From NCBI GenBank assembly GCA_964587655.1, contig CAZPMT010000096.1, positions 1 to 21,302 of the forward strand: a stretch of 21,302 nucleotides of DNA, read 5' to 3'. The position numbers and the translations under genes are program-made. Positions 7,454 to 15,035 of the stretch are shown here, one piece after another. Each line of letters begins with the position of its first letter. Within the stretch, counting starts at the first letter, position 1. The DNA is from CAZPMT01 sp964587655 (GTDB lineage Bacteria; Hydrogenedentota; Hydrogenedentia; Hydrogenedentales; SLHB01). The notes beneath the pieces were generated by a model. The model saw nothing but the letters and a program-made list of their open reading frames with translations, was not told the origin of the DNA and did no database searches.

Positions 7454-8157
7454 GCCAATCCCTCCTTGAGCACGTATTCCGCCATGATGAGATCGGCCGG
7501 CGTAGTGACTTTGAAGTTGACCGGGCTCCCCATCACGAGTTTGACCTTCCCTCCCATGCGGCGAACGAGGGAGGCGTCGTCGGTTCCCAGGAAGCCATCC
7601 CGCCGCGCGGCCTCGTGGGCCGCACGAATTACCGAGACCTGAAAGGTCTGGGGGGTCTGGCACATCCACAGGAACCTGCGGTCGGGCGTGTCAATCAGAT
7701 AACCTTCGCTGTCGCCTTGGAGAATCGTATCCACGCTGGGAATGGCGACCGTGGCCGCGCCGCACTCGCGCGCCGCGCAGATCGAGGCGCGTATGGATTC
7801 CTCACTCACGAATGGACGCGCCGCATCGTGGACGACGACGATATCGGTGTCGGCGCCCAAGCATGCCAGAGCGTTGGCGACGGATATCTGACGTTCCGTG
7901 CCGCCTTGCACAAACGAAAACCGCACACCGGGAAAAAAGTCGTTCAAGGCGGATTCAAAAGCGGGCTCGTGCCCCGGAGGCACGACGATGATCGCGGACT
8001 CGACCAAGCCCAGGGGTTGGAAGCGCCGGAGGGTCTGAACCAGGAGGGGCCTCCCCCCCACTCCGATCAGCGCCTTGGGACCGTCGCCTTCCATTCGCCG
8101 GCCCAGTCCGGCCGCCGGGATCAGCAGGCGGCATCTGGCCCCGCCGTTTGCACTCAC
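7450..8157 (-). CDS. ispD: 2-C-methyl-D-erythritol 4-phosphate cytidylyltransferase
   Basis: 235 residues. It transfers CMP to methylerythritol 4-phosphate, the third step of the MEP pathway and two steps before IspF. The glycosyltransferase-A-like fold shows PAAGLGRRM (14-22) with Lys28, GGTERQISV (85-93) and VHDAARPFV (109-117), then CQTPQTF and TDDASL further on, all diagnostic for IspD. The start is GTG (8155-8157), overlapping the stop of the upstream PIN-TRAM gene by 4 bp (GTGA). No strong ribosome site is visible, so coupling to the upstream gene probably matters. Confidence 0.96.
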   Translation of the reverse strand: MSANGGARCRLLIPAAGLGRRMEGDGPKALIGVGGRPLLVQTLRRFQPLGLVESAIIVVPPGHEPAFESALNDFFPGVRFSFVQGGTERQISVANALACLGADTDIVVVHDAARPFVSEESIRASICAARECGAATVAIPSVDTILQGDSEGYLIDTPDRRFLWMCQTPQTFQVSVIRAAHEAARRDGFLGTDDASLVRRMGGKVKLVMGSPVNFKVTTPADLIMAEYVLKEGLA

Positions 8158-9194
8158 GGAAGGATGCCGCTCATCTTGCCGAAGATCATGCGTCCCGCGG
8201 CGGTTTGCAGCACGCTTGTAACGATCACGGACACGTTCTTGCCGATGTACTCTTTGCCGCCGTCAATAACGACCATCGTGCCGTCATCGAGGTAGCCGAC
8301 ACCCTGGAAGGCTTCTTTTCCTTCCTTGATGATCTTGACCTGCATGTGTTCGTCAGGCAGGACCGCCGGTTTAATGGCGTTCGCAAGGTCGTTGATATTC
8401 AGCACGGGCACGCCTTCAATTTGCGCCACTTTGTTCAGGTTGTAGTCGTTGGTGATGATCTTCGCGCCGTATTCGAGAGACAGCTTGAGCAACTTCGCAT
8501 CGACCTCGCGTATTCCAGGGAAATCGTCTTCGACGACCATCACGAAGACCTTATTGACCTTCTCCTGAATCGCTTTGATGATGTCAAGACCGCGGCGGCC
8601 CTTGGCGCGACGCAACACGTCCGGCGAGTCGGCGATATTCTGAAGCTCGCGCAGAACGAATCGGGGCACTATCAGCGTACCGTCGAGGAACCCGGTATCG
8701 CAAATATCGAGAATGCGGCCGTCGATGATCACGCTGGTGTCGACGACTTTCGGGCTGCCATGCGGCACTTGACGCTTGTGCACGGCCTTCATAAGGGATT
8801 CCCACTTCGACGCGCGCGTCAAACCGAGTGAGATTCCCATGAACCCAAACAGCAGCACGAACGTCGCGATAAGGAATACTTTGACATTGGCGTCGACCGT
8901 GGGGACCCACATCAGGATGTACTGTCCAAGCGCATACCCCATCAGCATGGCGAGAACAATCGCGACGATTACCGGCGATATCTTCTCGAAGAGCTCTTGC
9001 GTTATAAAGCTGAGTATGACAAGGACAAGTACGGATACGAGGAACCCTATTGAGCCTCCGAAGATGGTCCAAGGCAACTCGTGCGGCAGGACGGTCGACG
9101 TGGCGCCTGTCTCTTGGACAATATAGCGCGCCCAGGTAACACCCATTATGATGCAGGCAATTATGAATACACCGCGAACGATCTTGACGAACAT
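8154..9194 (-). CDS. yacL: Membrane PIN-TRAM domain protein (YacL-like)
   Basis: 346 residues. The N-terminal part has four hydrophobic segments (about 5-25, 43-64, 73-96 and 104-125). A cytoplasmic PIN domain follows, starting at VVDTSVIIDGR (150-160, with the metal-binding Asp152) and carrying further acidic residues (Glu183, EVDAKLLKLS, TNDYNL). A TRAM domain ends the protein (about 285-346). Bacillus YacL has this architecture and lies beside ispD and ispF, as here. PIN domains are usually Mg-dependent ribonucleases and TRAM domains bind RNA. The cellular target is not established. The ATG has AAGGAGG with GGAGG ending 4 nt before it. It is the first gene of the run, behind a good promoter. 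Confidence 0.93.
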   Translation of the reverse strand: MFVKIVRGVFIIACIIMGVTWARYIVQETGATSTVLPHELPWTIFGGSIGFLVSVLVLVILSFITQELFEKISPVIVAIVLAMLMGYALGQYILMWVPTVDANVKVFLIATFVLLFGFMGISLGLTRASKWESLMKAVHKRQVPHGSPKVVDTSVIIDGRILDICDTGFLDGTLIVPRFVLRELQNIADSPDVLRRAKGRRGLDIIKAIQEKVNKVFVMVVEDDFPGIREVDAKLLKLSLEYGAKIITNDYNLNKVAQIEGVPVLNINDLANAIKPAVLPDEHMQVKIIKEGKEAFQGVGYLDDGTMVVIDGGKEYIGKNVSVIVTSVLQTAAGRMIFGKMSGILP

Positions 9195-9265
9195 GTTGCC
9201 TCCTTCCGTGAATGACGCCCGGATTATGAATCAACTACACCAATCGCTCAACTATCCCAACGCAC

Positions 9266-9293
9266 ATCATACAAGGTTTTTTCAGTTTTGCAA
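9266..9293 (-). promoter_or_regulatory. Sigma70-type promoter for yacL-ispD-ispF run
   Basis: On the minus strand TTGCAA (9288-9293) is separated by 16 bp from TATGAT (9266-9271). The match to TTGACA/TATAAT is good. Initiation near 9259 would give a leader of about 65 nt before the yacL start. No other comparable promoter was seen inside the following genes, so it may serve much of the minus-strand run. Confidence 0.6.
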
Positions 9294-9338
9294 GTTCCGA
9301 GTGGGTTGGGACACGGATCTACTGTCCATTCCATACCT

Positions 9339-10166
9339 CTAGCCGTCCATTTGTTCCACGCAGCCAGTCACTATCTCCGTCATCCGAGGCTCAATCTCCG
9401 CGGCCGTCTTCAGGATCTTCGCCATATCCGCCGACTGAAGCGCGTCCGGAAGGCACTCGTCTGTGATGGCCGAAAAGGCCAAGACCTTGAGTCCGGCATG
9501 GATCGCCACAATGACCTCCGGCGCCGTGCTCATTCCGACGGCGTCGGCGCCGATCATTCGCATGAAACGGTATTCCGCGCGCGACTCGAGGCTGGGTCCG
9601 GGACAGGCCAGGTAGACGCCGCGCTGCAACTTGATGCCTCTGGCAAGAGCAACCCGCTCTGCCAGTTCAATAAGGGGTTTCGTATAGGGTTCGCTCATGT
9701 CGGGGAAACGCGGTCCGAGTGCTTCGTCGTTAGGCCCGATGAGCGGATTATCTCCCATGAAGTTGATGTGGTCCGTGATGACCATGAGGTCGCCCGCGGC
9801 AAACTGCGGGTTCAGCCCTCCCGCGGCGTTCGAAAGGATCAGCGCGTTGACGCCAAGCGCCTTGGCCACGCGAACCGGGAAGGTGATCTGCTCCATCGAG
9901 TAGCCTTCGTACACATGGGCGCGTCCGGAAAAGACCGCGACCGGCTTCCTGGCAAGTGTGCCCAGGACGAGTTCGCCCGCATGCGTGTCAACGGTTGCCC
10001 TCGGGAAATGGGGAATGTCGTCGTAGGATAGCCGCGCGACCGGCTCGATACGGTCCACGAGGGAACCAAGACCCGTCCCCAGAATGATGCCGACGGACGG
10101 ATTGAGACAAGACGCGCCACGGATTCTGGCTGCGGCTTCCTCGATCTTTCTTCTAAGTTCCGTCAT
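9339..10166 (-). CDS. punA: Purine-nucleoside phosphorylase (trimeric PNP/MTAP family)
   Basis: 275 residues. It splits purine nucleosides with phosphate for salvage. The family motifs are present: GTGLG (30-34), HFPRATVDTHAGELVLG (53-69), GRAHVYEGY (81-89), SNAAGGLN (112-119), GDLMVITDHINF (125-136), GPNDEALGPRFPDMS (144-158), GPSLESRAE (190-198) and GADAVGMSTAPE (206-217). At the base-recognition position the usual SxITN of inosine/guanosine enzymes is SAITDECLPD, with Asp236 in place of Asn. Methylthioadenosine phosphorylases also use Asp there, so preference for 6-oxo versus 6-amino purines is uncertain. The ATG is supported by an AGAGG-type site about 7 nt upstream. It lies 22 bp after the DUF167 gene. 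Confidence 0.94.
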   Translation of the reverse strand: MTELRRKIEEAAARIRGASCLNPSVGIILGTGLGSLVDRIEPVARLSYDDIPHFPRATVDTHAGELVLGTLARKPVAVFSGRAHVYEGYSMEQITFPVRVAKALGVNALILSNAAGGLNPQFAAGDLMVITDHINFMGDNPLIGPNDEALGPRFPDMSEPYTKPLIELAERVALARGIKLQRGVYLACPGPSLESRAEYRFMRMIGADAVGMSTAPEVIVAIHAGLKVLAFSAITDECLPDALQSADMAKILKTAAEIEPRMTEIVTGCVEQMDG

Positions 10167-10188
10167 TCGATATCCTCTCCGGGAGAAT

Positions 10189-10479
10189 TCAAAGCTGTTC
10201 GAGCTTCGAGATCACGTCTTGACGCATAATGCCCGAAATGGCCAGGGTCTTATCGCGGGACCTCTCCCCCGCTGCCAGAACGACCGCGCCTCTAGGAACC
10301 CCCAGTACCTTGGCAATGAACTCGGCCAGGGCCTTATTGGCGGCTCCTTCCACGGGCGGCGCCATCAGCGCCACGCGTATCCGTCCATCGGGTTCCCGGA
10401 GGAGAGCATTGCGCGAAGCCCTCGGCTGAACGCGCAGCCGCAACAACACCCGGCCGTCTTTCTCTTCGACCGCCGTCAT
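10189..10479 (-). CDS. yggU: DUF167/YggU family protein
   Basis: 96 residues, the usual size. It shows the family core: LRLRVQPRASRNAL, then APPVEGAANKAL, LGVPRGAV and GERSRDKTLAISG. YggU-like proteins are small alpha/beta proteins, conserved widely, with no agreed biochemical function. The ATG at 10477-10479 has no strong Shine-Dalgarno site; GGGT is the best upstream match. It is transcribed into PNP with a 22-bp gap, so the two probably share a transcript. Confidence 0.9.
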   Translation of the reverse strand: MTAVEEKDGRVLLRLRVQPRASRNALLREPDGRIRVALMAPPVEGAANKALAEFIAKVLGVPRGAVVLAAGERSRDKTLAISGIMRQDVISKLEQL

Positions 10480-10503
10480 ACGCCGGACCCTGAGACTTCA
10501 TTC

Positions 10504-10533
10504 ATCATTAACTATCTCGCTACGGCAAGTCAA
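10504..10533 (-). promoter_or_regulatory. Possible promoter for DUF167-PNP pair
   Basis: On the minus strand TTGACT (10528-10533) is followed after 18 bp by AATGAT (10504-10509). The -35 box is strong and the -10 moderate. It lies in the divergent gap between this pair and the glycosyltransferase gene, about 25 nt upstream of the DUF167 start. Confidence 0.4.
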
Positions 10534-10615
10534 GCCTGCCTGGGGTATTCTGAGGCGAGATACGCTATGATTGGGCGAGGACAATGAGGATGGTGACAGA
10601 CCGGTTCCACTCTTT

Positions 10616-11851
10616 ATGACTGACGTGTATCTCCCCAGGCTGAAGATTTCGCCGCGTGTTCGCGAGCATATGTCGTACGGCAAGTTCGCGGAAGGCGCGC
10701 CTCGCATGCTGGTGTTGGAAGGCCGGTATTGGCTTGATACGGCCTGCACGGACGCGGCGCGTCGGATGGGATGGGAGGTCCGGACCGTGCCGGTAACGGT
10801 AGTTGGGACACTCCCGCGGGAGTCGGTCGCTGTCCTGCTCGAGACGCTGATGTCTTTCCGGCCCGACTTCATCTTGACCGTCAATCTCGGCGCCATGGAT
10901 GAAGGCGGGCTTTTCGCGCGTCTGTTCGAAGATCTGCGCCTGCCGTACGTAACCTGGTTTGTCGACAATCCACGAACCATAGTCATGGGGCGCTCGCTGT
11001 ACGCTTCATCACTGGCCGTCGCGCTCACCTGGGACGCCGCGTATGCCCCGTATCTCTTGAGTGCCGGGTTTCCCATTGTTGAATGGATGCCTTTGGCGGC
11101 GGACACTTCCCTGTTCGACGCGGAACCGGCGGAAGCCTGGAATCTTCCCCCGACGTTCGTGGGCAATTCGATGTTCGATCCCGCGCAAGAGGAGTGGAAT
11201 TGGCTTGAACGGCGCCCCGAGATCGCCGAGGCGGTGCGTTACGCCTTCGCGCAGGGCCGCGTCACGCGCGAGAGCTTCATTGCGGGCATCGATACCTTTC
11301 TGCCGTCCGAGCTGTTCGCCCGCATGGACGAACATGATCGGCGTCACGCGGAAATGGTCTTCTTCATGGAGGGCACGCACCGGCTCCGTCGAGAGTGGAT
11401 CCGGCGGCTCGCGCCGGAGGGCATTCACGTGCACGGCGACGGCGCGTGGCCTCGACTCTATACCGATGGCGCGGGACCTGCGTTTGACGGGCCGATCAAC
11501 TACCGGCACGAACTGCCCGCGTTCTTTAGGGGTTGCGAGGTCAACTTGAATACCACGAGCCTCCAGATGCCCACCGCCGTGAACCAGCGTGTTTTCGACT
11601 GTCCCGCCGCAGGCGGCTTCCTGCTTACGGACGCGCAGCCCGCCCTGCGGGACCTTTTCGACGTCGAAACGGAAACGGCCTGTTACCATTCCGCGGACGA
11701 CTGCGTCGAACGTTTCCGTTGGTATCGTGAGCGCCCGGCGGTCCGGCGCGAGATCGCCCGTCGCGCGCGTGAACGCATTCTCAATGAGCACACGTACGTT
11801 CACCGTCTAGATCGCATCCTGGCCATTCTGCGCGGCAACTTTTCCGGGTAG
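10616..11851 (+). CDS. CgeB-like glycosyltransferase (DUF3880 / GT1-type)
   Basis: 411 residues from the ATG at 10616. The N-terminal half resembles DUF3880: a strand (RMLVLEGRYW), SFRPDFILTVNLGAMDEG, then LPYVTWFVDNPRTIV. The C-terminal half resembles the glycosyl transferase 1-like domain of CgeB proteins: INYRHELPAFFRGCEVNLNT, FDCPAAGGFLLTD and a C-terminal helix after NEHTYVHRLDRIL. CgeB-type proteins occur in spore-coat, flagellar-glycan and other surface maturation loci, and donor and acceptor are unknown here. Start choice is insecure: no good ribosome site precedes the ATG, and an in-frame TTG lies at 10571. It reads away from the DUF167 gene. Confidence 0.8.
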   Translation: MTDVYLPRLKISPRVREHMSYGKFAEGAPRMLVLEGRYWLDTACTDAARRMGWEVRTVPVTVVGTLPRESVAVLLETLMSFRPDFILTVNLGAMDEGGLFARLFEDLRLPYVTWFVDNPRTIVMGRSLYASSLAVALTWDAAYAPYLLSAGFPIVEWMPLAADTSLFDAEPAEAWNLPPTFVGNSMFDPAQEEWNWLERRPEIAEAVRYAFAQGRVTRESFIAGIDTFLPSELFARMDEHDRRHAEMVFFMEGTHRLRREWIRRLAPEGIHVHGDGAWPRLYTDGAGPAFDGPINYRHELPAFFRGCEVNLNTTSLQMPTAVNQRVFDCPAAGGFLLTDAQPALRDLFDVETETACYHSADDCVERFRWYRERPAVRREIARRARERILNEHTYVHRLDRILAILRGNFSG

Positions 11852-11857
11852 CCGGAT

Positions 11858-11872
11858 GAACGTTGAACGTTC
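11858..11872. promoter_or_regulatory. 15-nt palindromic operator overlapping the sppA -35 box
   Basis: GAACGTT-G-AACGTTC is perfectly symmetrical around a central base. The -35 hexamer TTGAAC (11863-11868) lies wholly inside it, so a bound protein would block RNA polymerase. The GAAC/GTTC half-sites recall LexA boxes, but the 7-nt inverted spacing does not match the Bacillus-type GAAC-N4-GTTC or the alphaproteobacterial GTTC-N7-GTTC. The regulator is unknown. Confidence 0.55.
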
Positions 11873-11891
11873 CCGCCGCCTCCGCTAGAAT
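11863..11891 (+). promoter_or_regulatory. Sigma70-type promoter for sppA-sigma-apt operon
   Basis: TTGAAC (11863-11868), a spacer of exactly 17 bp, and TAGAAT (11886-11891). Initiation near 11898 would give a leader of about 22 nt before the sppA ATG at 11920, enough to include its GAGGAG ribosome site. It is one of the two best promoter matches in the window. Confidence 0.72.
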
Positions 11892-11919
11892 GCATCCACT
11901 TGAGTTAGAGGAGTGTCGG

Positions 11920-12813
11920 ATGTCGAACAGCGATAAGCGGAAGGGGTGCGGGTGTTCCATGTTCGCGGGTCTTGCCCTTGTGCTCCTTGGGACCGCGCTG
12001 CTGGTGGTCGTGGCCTTCCACCTGGGGCGGCACGGTTCGTACGTCGAGTTCGGCCCGGGCGTTGGCGTGCTCGAAGTCTACGGCGAAATCGCGGACGAGC
12101 GCCCAGTGCTCGATCAACTCGAACAACTCACCGACAACCCCGACACGATGGCAATCGTGGTTCGCGTGGACAGTCCGGGCGGGGTCATCGCCGTGGTCGA
12201 AGAGATCTATAACGCTTTGCAGCGCGCGAAACGCGACGGCATGCCCGTCGTGGCGTCCATGGGCGCCACGTCCGCTTCTGGAGGCTATTTCGTGTGTCTT
12301 GCCGCCGACCGCATCTTCGCCAACCAAAGCTCGCTCACGGGTAGCATCGGCGTGTTGGTCGAGTTTTCTTCCGCGCGGGACCTGCTCGAGAAACTTGGCA
12401 TCAAGTTTGAAACGGTGGCCAGCGGCGAGTTCAAAGCGTTGGGTTCAATCGCGGAACCGCTCACGGACCGCGAGCGCGAGCATATGCAGAACGTCATCAA
12501 TGATTTTCAACGGTTTTTCGTGGAGACGGTCGGCACGTCGCGGCATATGAGCACGGACCAGGTGCGGGCCATCGCCGACGGACGCGTTTTCACCGGGCGA
12601 CAGGCGCTCGATGCGGGTCTGGTGGACGAACTCGGCGATCTGGACGCCGCGGTGCACTATGCCGCGAATCTGGCCGAGCTGGCCGGCGAGCCACGCGTGA
12701 TACGCGCGATTGGCCCCTCAATATCCCTCTGGGGTTTCCTGGATCGGGTGAGCACAAACGCAGCGGCAAAGATCCAGCGCCATCTTGCCGCGCCAAAATT
12801 CCTGATGAGGTAG
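11920..12813 (+). CDS. sppA: Signal peptide peptidase SppA, 36-kDa type
   Basis: 297 residues. One N-terminal transmembrane helix (about 14-35) follows a short basic, cysteine-containing start, and the S49 protease domain follows. It digests cleaved signal peptides and some membrane proteins using a Ser-Lys dyad. The probable nucleophile is Ser120 in TSASGGY (118-123), and the base is Lys172 in SGEFKALGS (168-176). DSPGGV (84-89) and LTGSIGV (139-145) are also family motifs. The ATG at 11920 is chosen over the upstream in-frame ATG at 11863 because GAGGAG lies 6 nt before it and the longer version would run through the promoter. Four bases separate its stop from the sigma factor gene. Confidence 0.93.
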   Translation: MSNSDKRKGCGCSMFAGLALVLLGTALLVVVAFHLGRHGSYVEFGPGVGVLEVYGEIADERPVLDQLEQLTDNPDTMAIVVRVDSPGGVIAVVEEIYNALQRAKRDGMPVVASMGATSASGGYFVCLAADRIFANQSSLTGSIGVLVEFSSARDLLEKLGIKFETVASGEFKALGSIAEPLTDREREHMQNVINDFQRFFVETVGTSRHMSTDQVRAIADGRVFTGRQALDAGLVDELGDLDAAVHYAANLAELAGEPRVIRAIGPSISLWGFLDRVSTNAAAKIQRHLAAPKFLMR

Positions 12814-12817
12814 CGCC

Positions 12818-13648
12818 GTGTTCGACCCACGAGAAACAGGACTGAGCACTTACCTGGGCGAGATCTCGAAGATCGCCCTGCTCTCGACGTCCGAGGAGAT
12901 CCGTCTCGCCAAGCGCGTCCGCAAAGGCGACGCGGAGGCGCGGCATAAGCTCATTGTGTCGAACCTGCGCCTTGTGGTGAGTATTGCCAAGAAGTACCTT
13001 TACTACGGGCTGCCCCTCCTCGACCTTATCGAAGAGGGCAATCTGGGACTCATGAAGGCCGTAACCAGGTACGACCCCACGCGCGGCTGCAAGTTCTCGA
13101 CGTACGCAACGTGGTGGATCCGTCAGGCCGTAACGAGATCCCTTTCAAACTACGGGCGGACTGTCCGCATTCCGGTGTACGTCACCGATAACGTCGCGCG
13201 GTACAAGAAGACCTCGGAAGATCTCTACATTCGAACCGGCAAGCGCCCCGATCCGGAAGAGGTGGCCGAGGAAATGGGGATCAAGGTGGCCGAGGCGCGC
13301 CGCCTTCGCGAGTTCGTCGAGGACGTCTCGCCGCTAGACAACATGGACAGCACGGACCTGGACGAGGGACGCGGCGTGCCGGAGTCCTCCGAACTGCTGC
13401 GCACCGACAAGGCCATCGTCCAGTTCGAACTCGACCAGCAGATGGAAGAGCTCATGACGCAGCTCACACCGCGCGAAGCGAACATCCTGCGCTATCGTTA
13501 CGGACTCATGGACGGCAGGGCGCATACGCTCGAGGAGACCGGGCGCGAGTTCAGCCTGACACGCGAGCGAATCAGGCAGATCGAGAAAGACGCAATGAAG
13601 CGCCTCCGCGGGTTTGTCTCGGAACACTTGGATGATTTCAAACCGTAG
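12818..13648 (+). CDS. Sigma70-family RNA polymerase sigma factor (RpoD/RpoS type)
   Basis: 276 residues. It begins at region 1.2 (STYLGEISKIALL, 10-22) and lacks the acidic region 1.1 of many primary sigmas. Region 2 is complete: LIVSNLRLVVSIAKKY (45-60), DLIEEGNLGLMKAV (69-82) and FSTYATWWIRQAV (93-105) for core binding, -10 recognition and melting. Region 3 spans about 116-170. Region 4 has LTPREANILRYRYGL (216-230) and the -35-reading helix-turn-helix, HTLEETGREFSLTRERIRQIE (236-256). The size fits a group 2 or RpoS-like factor, but a minimal housekeeping sigma cannot be excluded. The GTG start has GAGG 7 nt upstream. Its place directly behind sppA and before apt indicates one operon. Confidence 0.94.
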   Translation: MFDPRETGLSTYLGEISKIALLSTSEEIRLAKRVRKGDAEARHKLIVSNLRLVVSIAKKYLYYGLPLLDLIEEGNLGLMKAVTRYDPTRGCKFSTYATWWIRQAVTRSLSNYGRTVRIPVYVTDNVARYKKTSEDLYIRTGKRPDPEEVAEEMGIKVAEARRLREFVEDVSPLDNMDSTDLDEGRGVPESSELLRTDKAIVQFELDQQMEELMTQLTPREANILRYRYGLMDGRAHTLEETGREFSLTRERIRQIEKDAMKRLRGFVSEHLDDFKP

Positions 13649-13669
13649 GTCGTTGGGGAGCATAACTTG

Positions 13670-14191
13670 ATGGACCTTGCATCGCTGATCAGGAACGTGC
13701 CCGATTTCCCCAAGCCGGGCATCCAGTTCAAGGACGTCACGACGATCCTCAAGAACGGTCCCGCGTTCCGTGAGATAATCGACGGGTGGAAAGCGCGTTA
13801 CGCGGACATGCGGCTCACCGCGGTGGTCGGGGCGGAGGCGCGCGGCTTCATTTTCGGCGGCGCACTCGCATATGCCATGGGCCTCCCCTTCATCCCCGTC
13901 CGCAAGAAAGGCAAGCTGCCCGCCGAAACGCTCTCGCAGGAGTTCGACTTGGAGTACGGCGCCGACAAGGTGGAAATTCACGTGGATGCGCTCAAGACCG
14001 GAGATCGCGTCCTTCTTGTTGACGATCTGCTGGCCACGGGCGGCACCATGGCCGCAATGGCGGCGCTCGTGCGGAAACTCGGCGCCGAAATCGTCGAGGT
14101 GGCGTTTGTGGTCGAGTTGCCCTTCCTGAAAGGGCGCGAGAAACTGGCGGGGCTTTCGGTCCATTCGCTGGTCAGCTTTGAAGGAGAATGA
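13670..14191 (+). CDS. apt: Adenine phosphoribosyltransferase
   Basis: 173 residues. It makes AMP from adenine and PRPP. It starts MDLASLIRNVPDFPKPGIQF as in Apt. GAEARGFIFG, the flexible loop KGKLPAETLSQEFDLEYG and the PRPP-binding signature VLLVDDLLATGGTM are all visible. I use the ATG at 13670; a TTG immediately before it (13667) would add one residue, and the GGGAG upstream could serve either. The gap to the sigma gene is 21 bp and to the HAD gene 7 bp. With PNP nearby, it gives the cell a purine salvage route. Confidence 0.96.
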   Translation: MDLASLIRNVPDFPKPGIQFKDVTTILKNGPAFREIIDGWKARYADMRLTAVVGAEARGFIFGGALAYAMGLPFIPVRKKGKLPAETLSQEFDLEYGADKVEIHVDALKTGDRVLLVDDLLATGGTMAAMAALVRKLGAEIVEVAFVVELPFLKGREKLAGLSVHSLVSFEGE

Positions 14192-14198
14192 CATACCC

Positions 14199-15035
14199 AT
14201 GAGGAAGTACGTCCCGGAAACACAGATCGAGATCATCAATGACGTCGAGCGCGGACGGATCAAACACGCGCTCTTCGATTTTGACGGCACCGTGAGCATT
14301 CTTCGCGAGGGGTGGCAGAGCATCATGGCGCCCGTCATGATCGAGATGATCTGCGGCGGCACGGAGCCTACGAAGGAGATCGTCGATGAGGTCCGCAGGG
14401 TTATCGACGAGACCACGGGCATTCAGACGATCTTCCAGATGCAGGTGCTCGAGAAGATGGTGCGCAAACACGGCCTTGTTCCCGAGGATAGGATCCTCGA
14501 CCCATACGGCTACAAGGATATTTACAATGACCGCCTTATGGTCCCCGTGAACGAGCGCATACGCAAGCTGCGCACAGACGAACTCACCATCGAGCAGGTC
14601 ACGCTTCGCGGTGCGCTGGATTTCGTGAGGATGCTGCGCGAGCGCGGCGTGACTTTGTACGTTTTCAGCGGCACGGATCGCGATGACGTCCGTAACGAGG
14701 CCTCCGTCGTTGGCGCGGCCCCGTACTTCAACGAGATCTGGGGCGCCGTGCGATCCGTCGAGGAGTACTCGAAGGAAAAGGTGCTCAAGGAGATCATCGC
14801 CACGCACGATCTGCACGGATCGCAAGTGATGGTCGTCGGTGACGGACCCGTCGAGATCCGCAACGGCAAGGAGAACGGTTGCATCACCGTCGGAGTCGCC
14901 TCCGACGAAGTCGCCGGCCACGGCTGGGACGAACGGAAACGCGAGCGGCTGATCAAGGCCGGCTCGGATATTATGATACCCGACTTTGGCGAGGGCGGGA
15001 AGTTGCTCCAGTATCTCATGAAGGATAATGAATGA
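14199..15035 (+). CDS. HAD-superfamily phosphatase-like hydrolase
   Basis: 278 residues. HAD motif I is ALFDFDGTVS with nucleophile Asp27 and acid/base Asp29. Motif II is likely YVFSGTD, motif III a lysine in EEYSKEKVLKEI, and motif IV MVVGDGPVEI. An extended helical cap lies between motifs I and II, which fits a C1-cap phosphatase. The substrate is not evident. Its position before a sugar-nucleotide epimerase makes a sugar phosphate plausible, but this is inference. The ATG at 14199 follows AAGGAG at a rather long 12-nt distance; an in-frame TTG (14178) lies inside apt. The stop overlaps the epimerase start (ATGA). Confidence 0.85.
   Translation: MRKYVPETQIEIINDVERGRIKHALFDFDGTVSILREGWQSIMAPVMIEMICGGTEPTKEIVDEVRRVIDETTGIQTIFQMQVLEKMVRKHGLVPEDRILDPYGYKDIYNDRLMVPVNERIRKLRTDELTIEQVTLRGALDFVRMLRERGVTLYVFSGTDRDDVRNEASVVGAAPYFNEIWGAVRSVEEYSKEKVLKEIIATHDLHGSQVMVVGDGPVEIRNGKENGCITVGVASDEVAGHGWDERKRERLIKAGSDIMIPDFGEGGKLLQYLMKDNE

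Noticed and set aside
13334..14422. 362-residue minus-strand open frame
   Set aside because: Antisense across three well-identified genes (sigma factor, apt, HAD); no recognisable motif.
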